Source: Actinomycetota bacterium (GTDB lineage: Bacteria; Actinomycetota; Actinomycetes; S36-B12). Taken from it: DNA of 5,159 nt. Shown one piece after another: positions 4,787 through 5,159 of the stretch. Numbering within the stretch: position 1 is the stretch's first letter; each line of letters opens with the position of its first letter. The position numbers and the translations under genes are program-made. The stretch covers positions 1-5,159 of the forward strand of contig RGQW01000121.1 of NCBI GenBank assembly GCA_010029945.1. The letters are read 5' to 3'. Below the pieces are notes generated by a model. That model made no database searches. It was given only the letters and a program-made list of their open reading frames with translations, and had not been told where the DNA came from.

Positions 4787-5159
4787 AGCGGGCTCGTCGC
4801 TATCGCTCCGACAGCCTCCGCGGCGTTGAGTACCGGATGCCAGGCCGTTGATGACGATGGCTCGTTCACCGGGTCCCGCATCTACTGGCAGCAGGTCTCT
4901 GGCGGGTACACCTTTTCCACGGGAGAAACGCTGAAGATCACCTACAGCAGCCCAGGAAGGACACCCACGACCGCACACATCAGCTTGGGCACGTCTGCCG
5001 CCGACGGGGTTCCTGCCTCCTACTCATCGAAGGTATCCACGACTACTTTTCCAGCCACACTGACCTACACGCTCGACCAGGACTACACCTTCCTAATGTT
5101 TTCGATTGATGACGGAAATGTTGCCATGACGGTTATGGAATGTCGCAAATCTCAAGTCA
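4739..5159 (+). CDS. Secreted protein of unknown function, N-terminal part (runs off the right edge)
   Basis: 140 codons are visible and no stop is reached. Residues 1-28 form a Sec-type signal peptide: a short n-region with Arg4, a hydrophobic core AVTAMLLAASGLVAIA at 8-23, and TASA|AL as the likely signal-peptidase I site after Ala28. The mature part is rich in Ser, Thr, Gly and Tyr with alternating hydrophobic residues (SRIYW, GGYTFSTGETLKITYSS, ATLTYTLDQDYTFLMFS), suggesting a beta-sandwich. Only two cysteines are present, Cys34 near the mature start and Cys135 near the visible end. They bracket about 100 residues and could form a disulfide closing one domain. Similar Cys-bracketed beta domains occur in actinobacterial exported surface proteins, but I recognise no named family. 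No lipobox is present. Codon use is less strictly G/C-ending towards the edge (for example TTTTCGATTGATGAC). The function and any C-terminal wall anchor are outside the window. Confidence 0.8.
   Translation, partial: MFVRWGSAVTAMLLAASGLVAIAPTASAALSTGCQAVDDDGSFTGSRIYWQQVSGGYTFSTGETLKITYSSPGRTPTTAHISLGTSAADGVPASYSSKVSTTTFPATLTYTLDQDYTFLMFSIDDGNVAMTVMECRKSQV

Noticed and set aside
4757..4978. Minus-strand 73-codon frame opposite the secreted protein
   Set aside because: It is antisense to the signal peptide and mature start, which have clear coding features on the plus strand; no own ribosome binding site is evident.

Overview
The window reads as the chromosome of a GC-rich actinobacterium (Actinomycetota). 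The grounds are the strong G/C bias at third codon positions, GTG starts, a leaderless-looking start, a bacterial leucyl-tRNA synthetase of the short actinobacterial form, and an OctT-type SGNH protein lying near holA, as it does in mycobacteria. I cannot name a genus.

Positions 1-3467 (minus strand) hold a compact, probably co-transcribed set read right to left: an octT-like SGNH acyltransferase/hydrolase gene (3467-2754), leuS (2728-230), and the first 63 codons of holA, the DNA polymerase III delta subunit, which runs off the left edge. Gaps are 25 and 38 bp. This is a condensed version of a known neighbourhood; in Mycobacterium tuberculosis the order is nadD-rsfS-gpgP-octT-degV-eis-comEA-comEC-holA. 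Here degV, comEA and comEC are absent between octT and holA, leuS sits there instead, and no gpgP lies beside octT.

A 34-bp gap (3468-3501) separates octT from a divergent gene for a ten-helix EamA/DMT-family transporter (3502-4383, plus strand). The gap holds the octT ribosome binding site, a near-perfect 19-bp palindrome, and a TACAGT -10 element placed for a leaderless EamA transcript.

Positions 4384-4738 carry no convincing intact gene but are rich in structure: an AT-rich 27-bp dyad, a hairpin followed by a T-rich stretch, a 16-bp perfect palindrome, and the first of two tandem ~81-bp direct repeats offset by 155 bp. The second repeat contains the start and signal peptide of a secreted protein gene (4739 to the right edge). 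The first carries the same signal-peptide start but has lost the ribosome binding site and ends in unrelated residues, so it looks like the relic of a duplicated paralogue.

The minus-strand genes serve translation, replication and, by family, glycolipid acylation. The plus-strand genes look like accessory membrane and secreted functions. I see no defence system, mobile element, CRISPR array or RNA gene. The most unusual part is the duplicated 5' region before the secreted protein.
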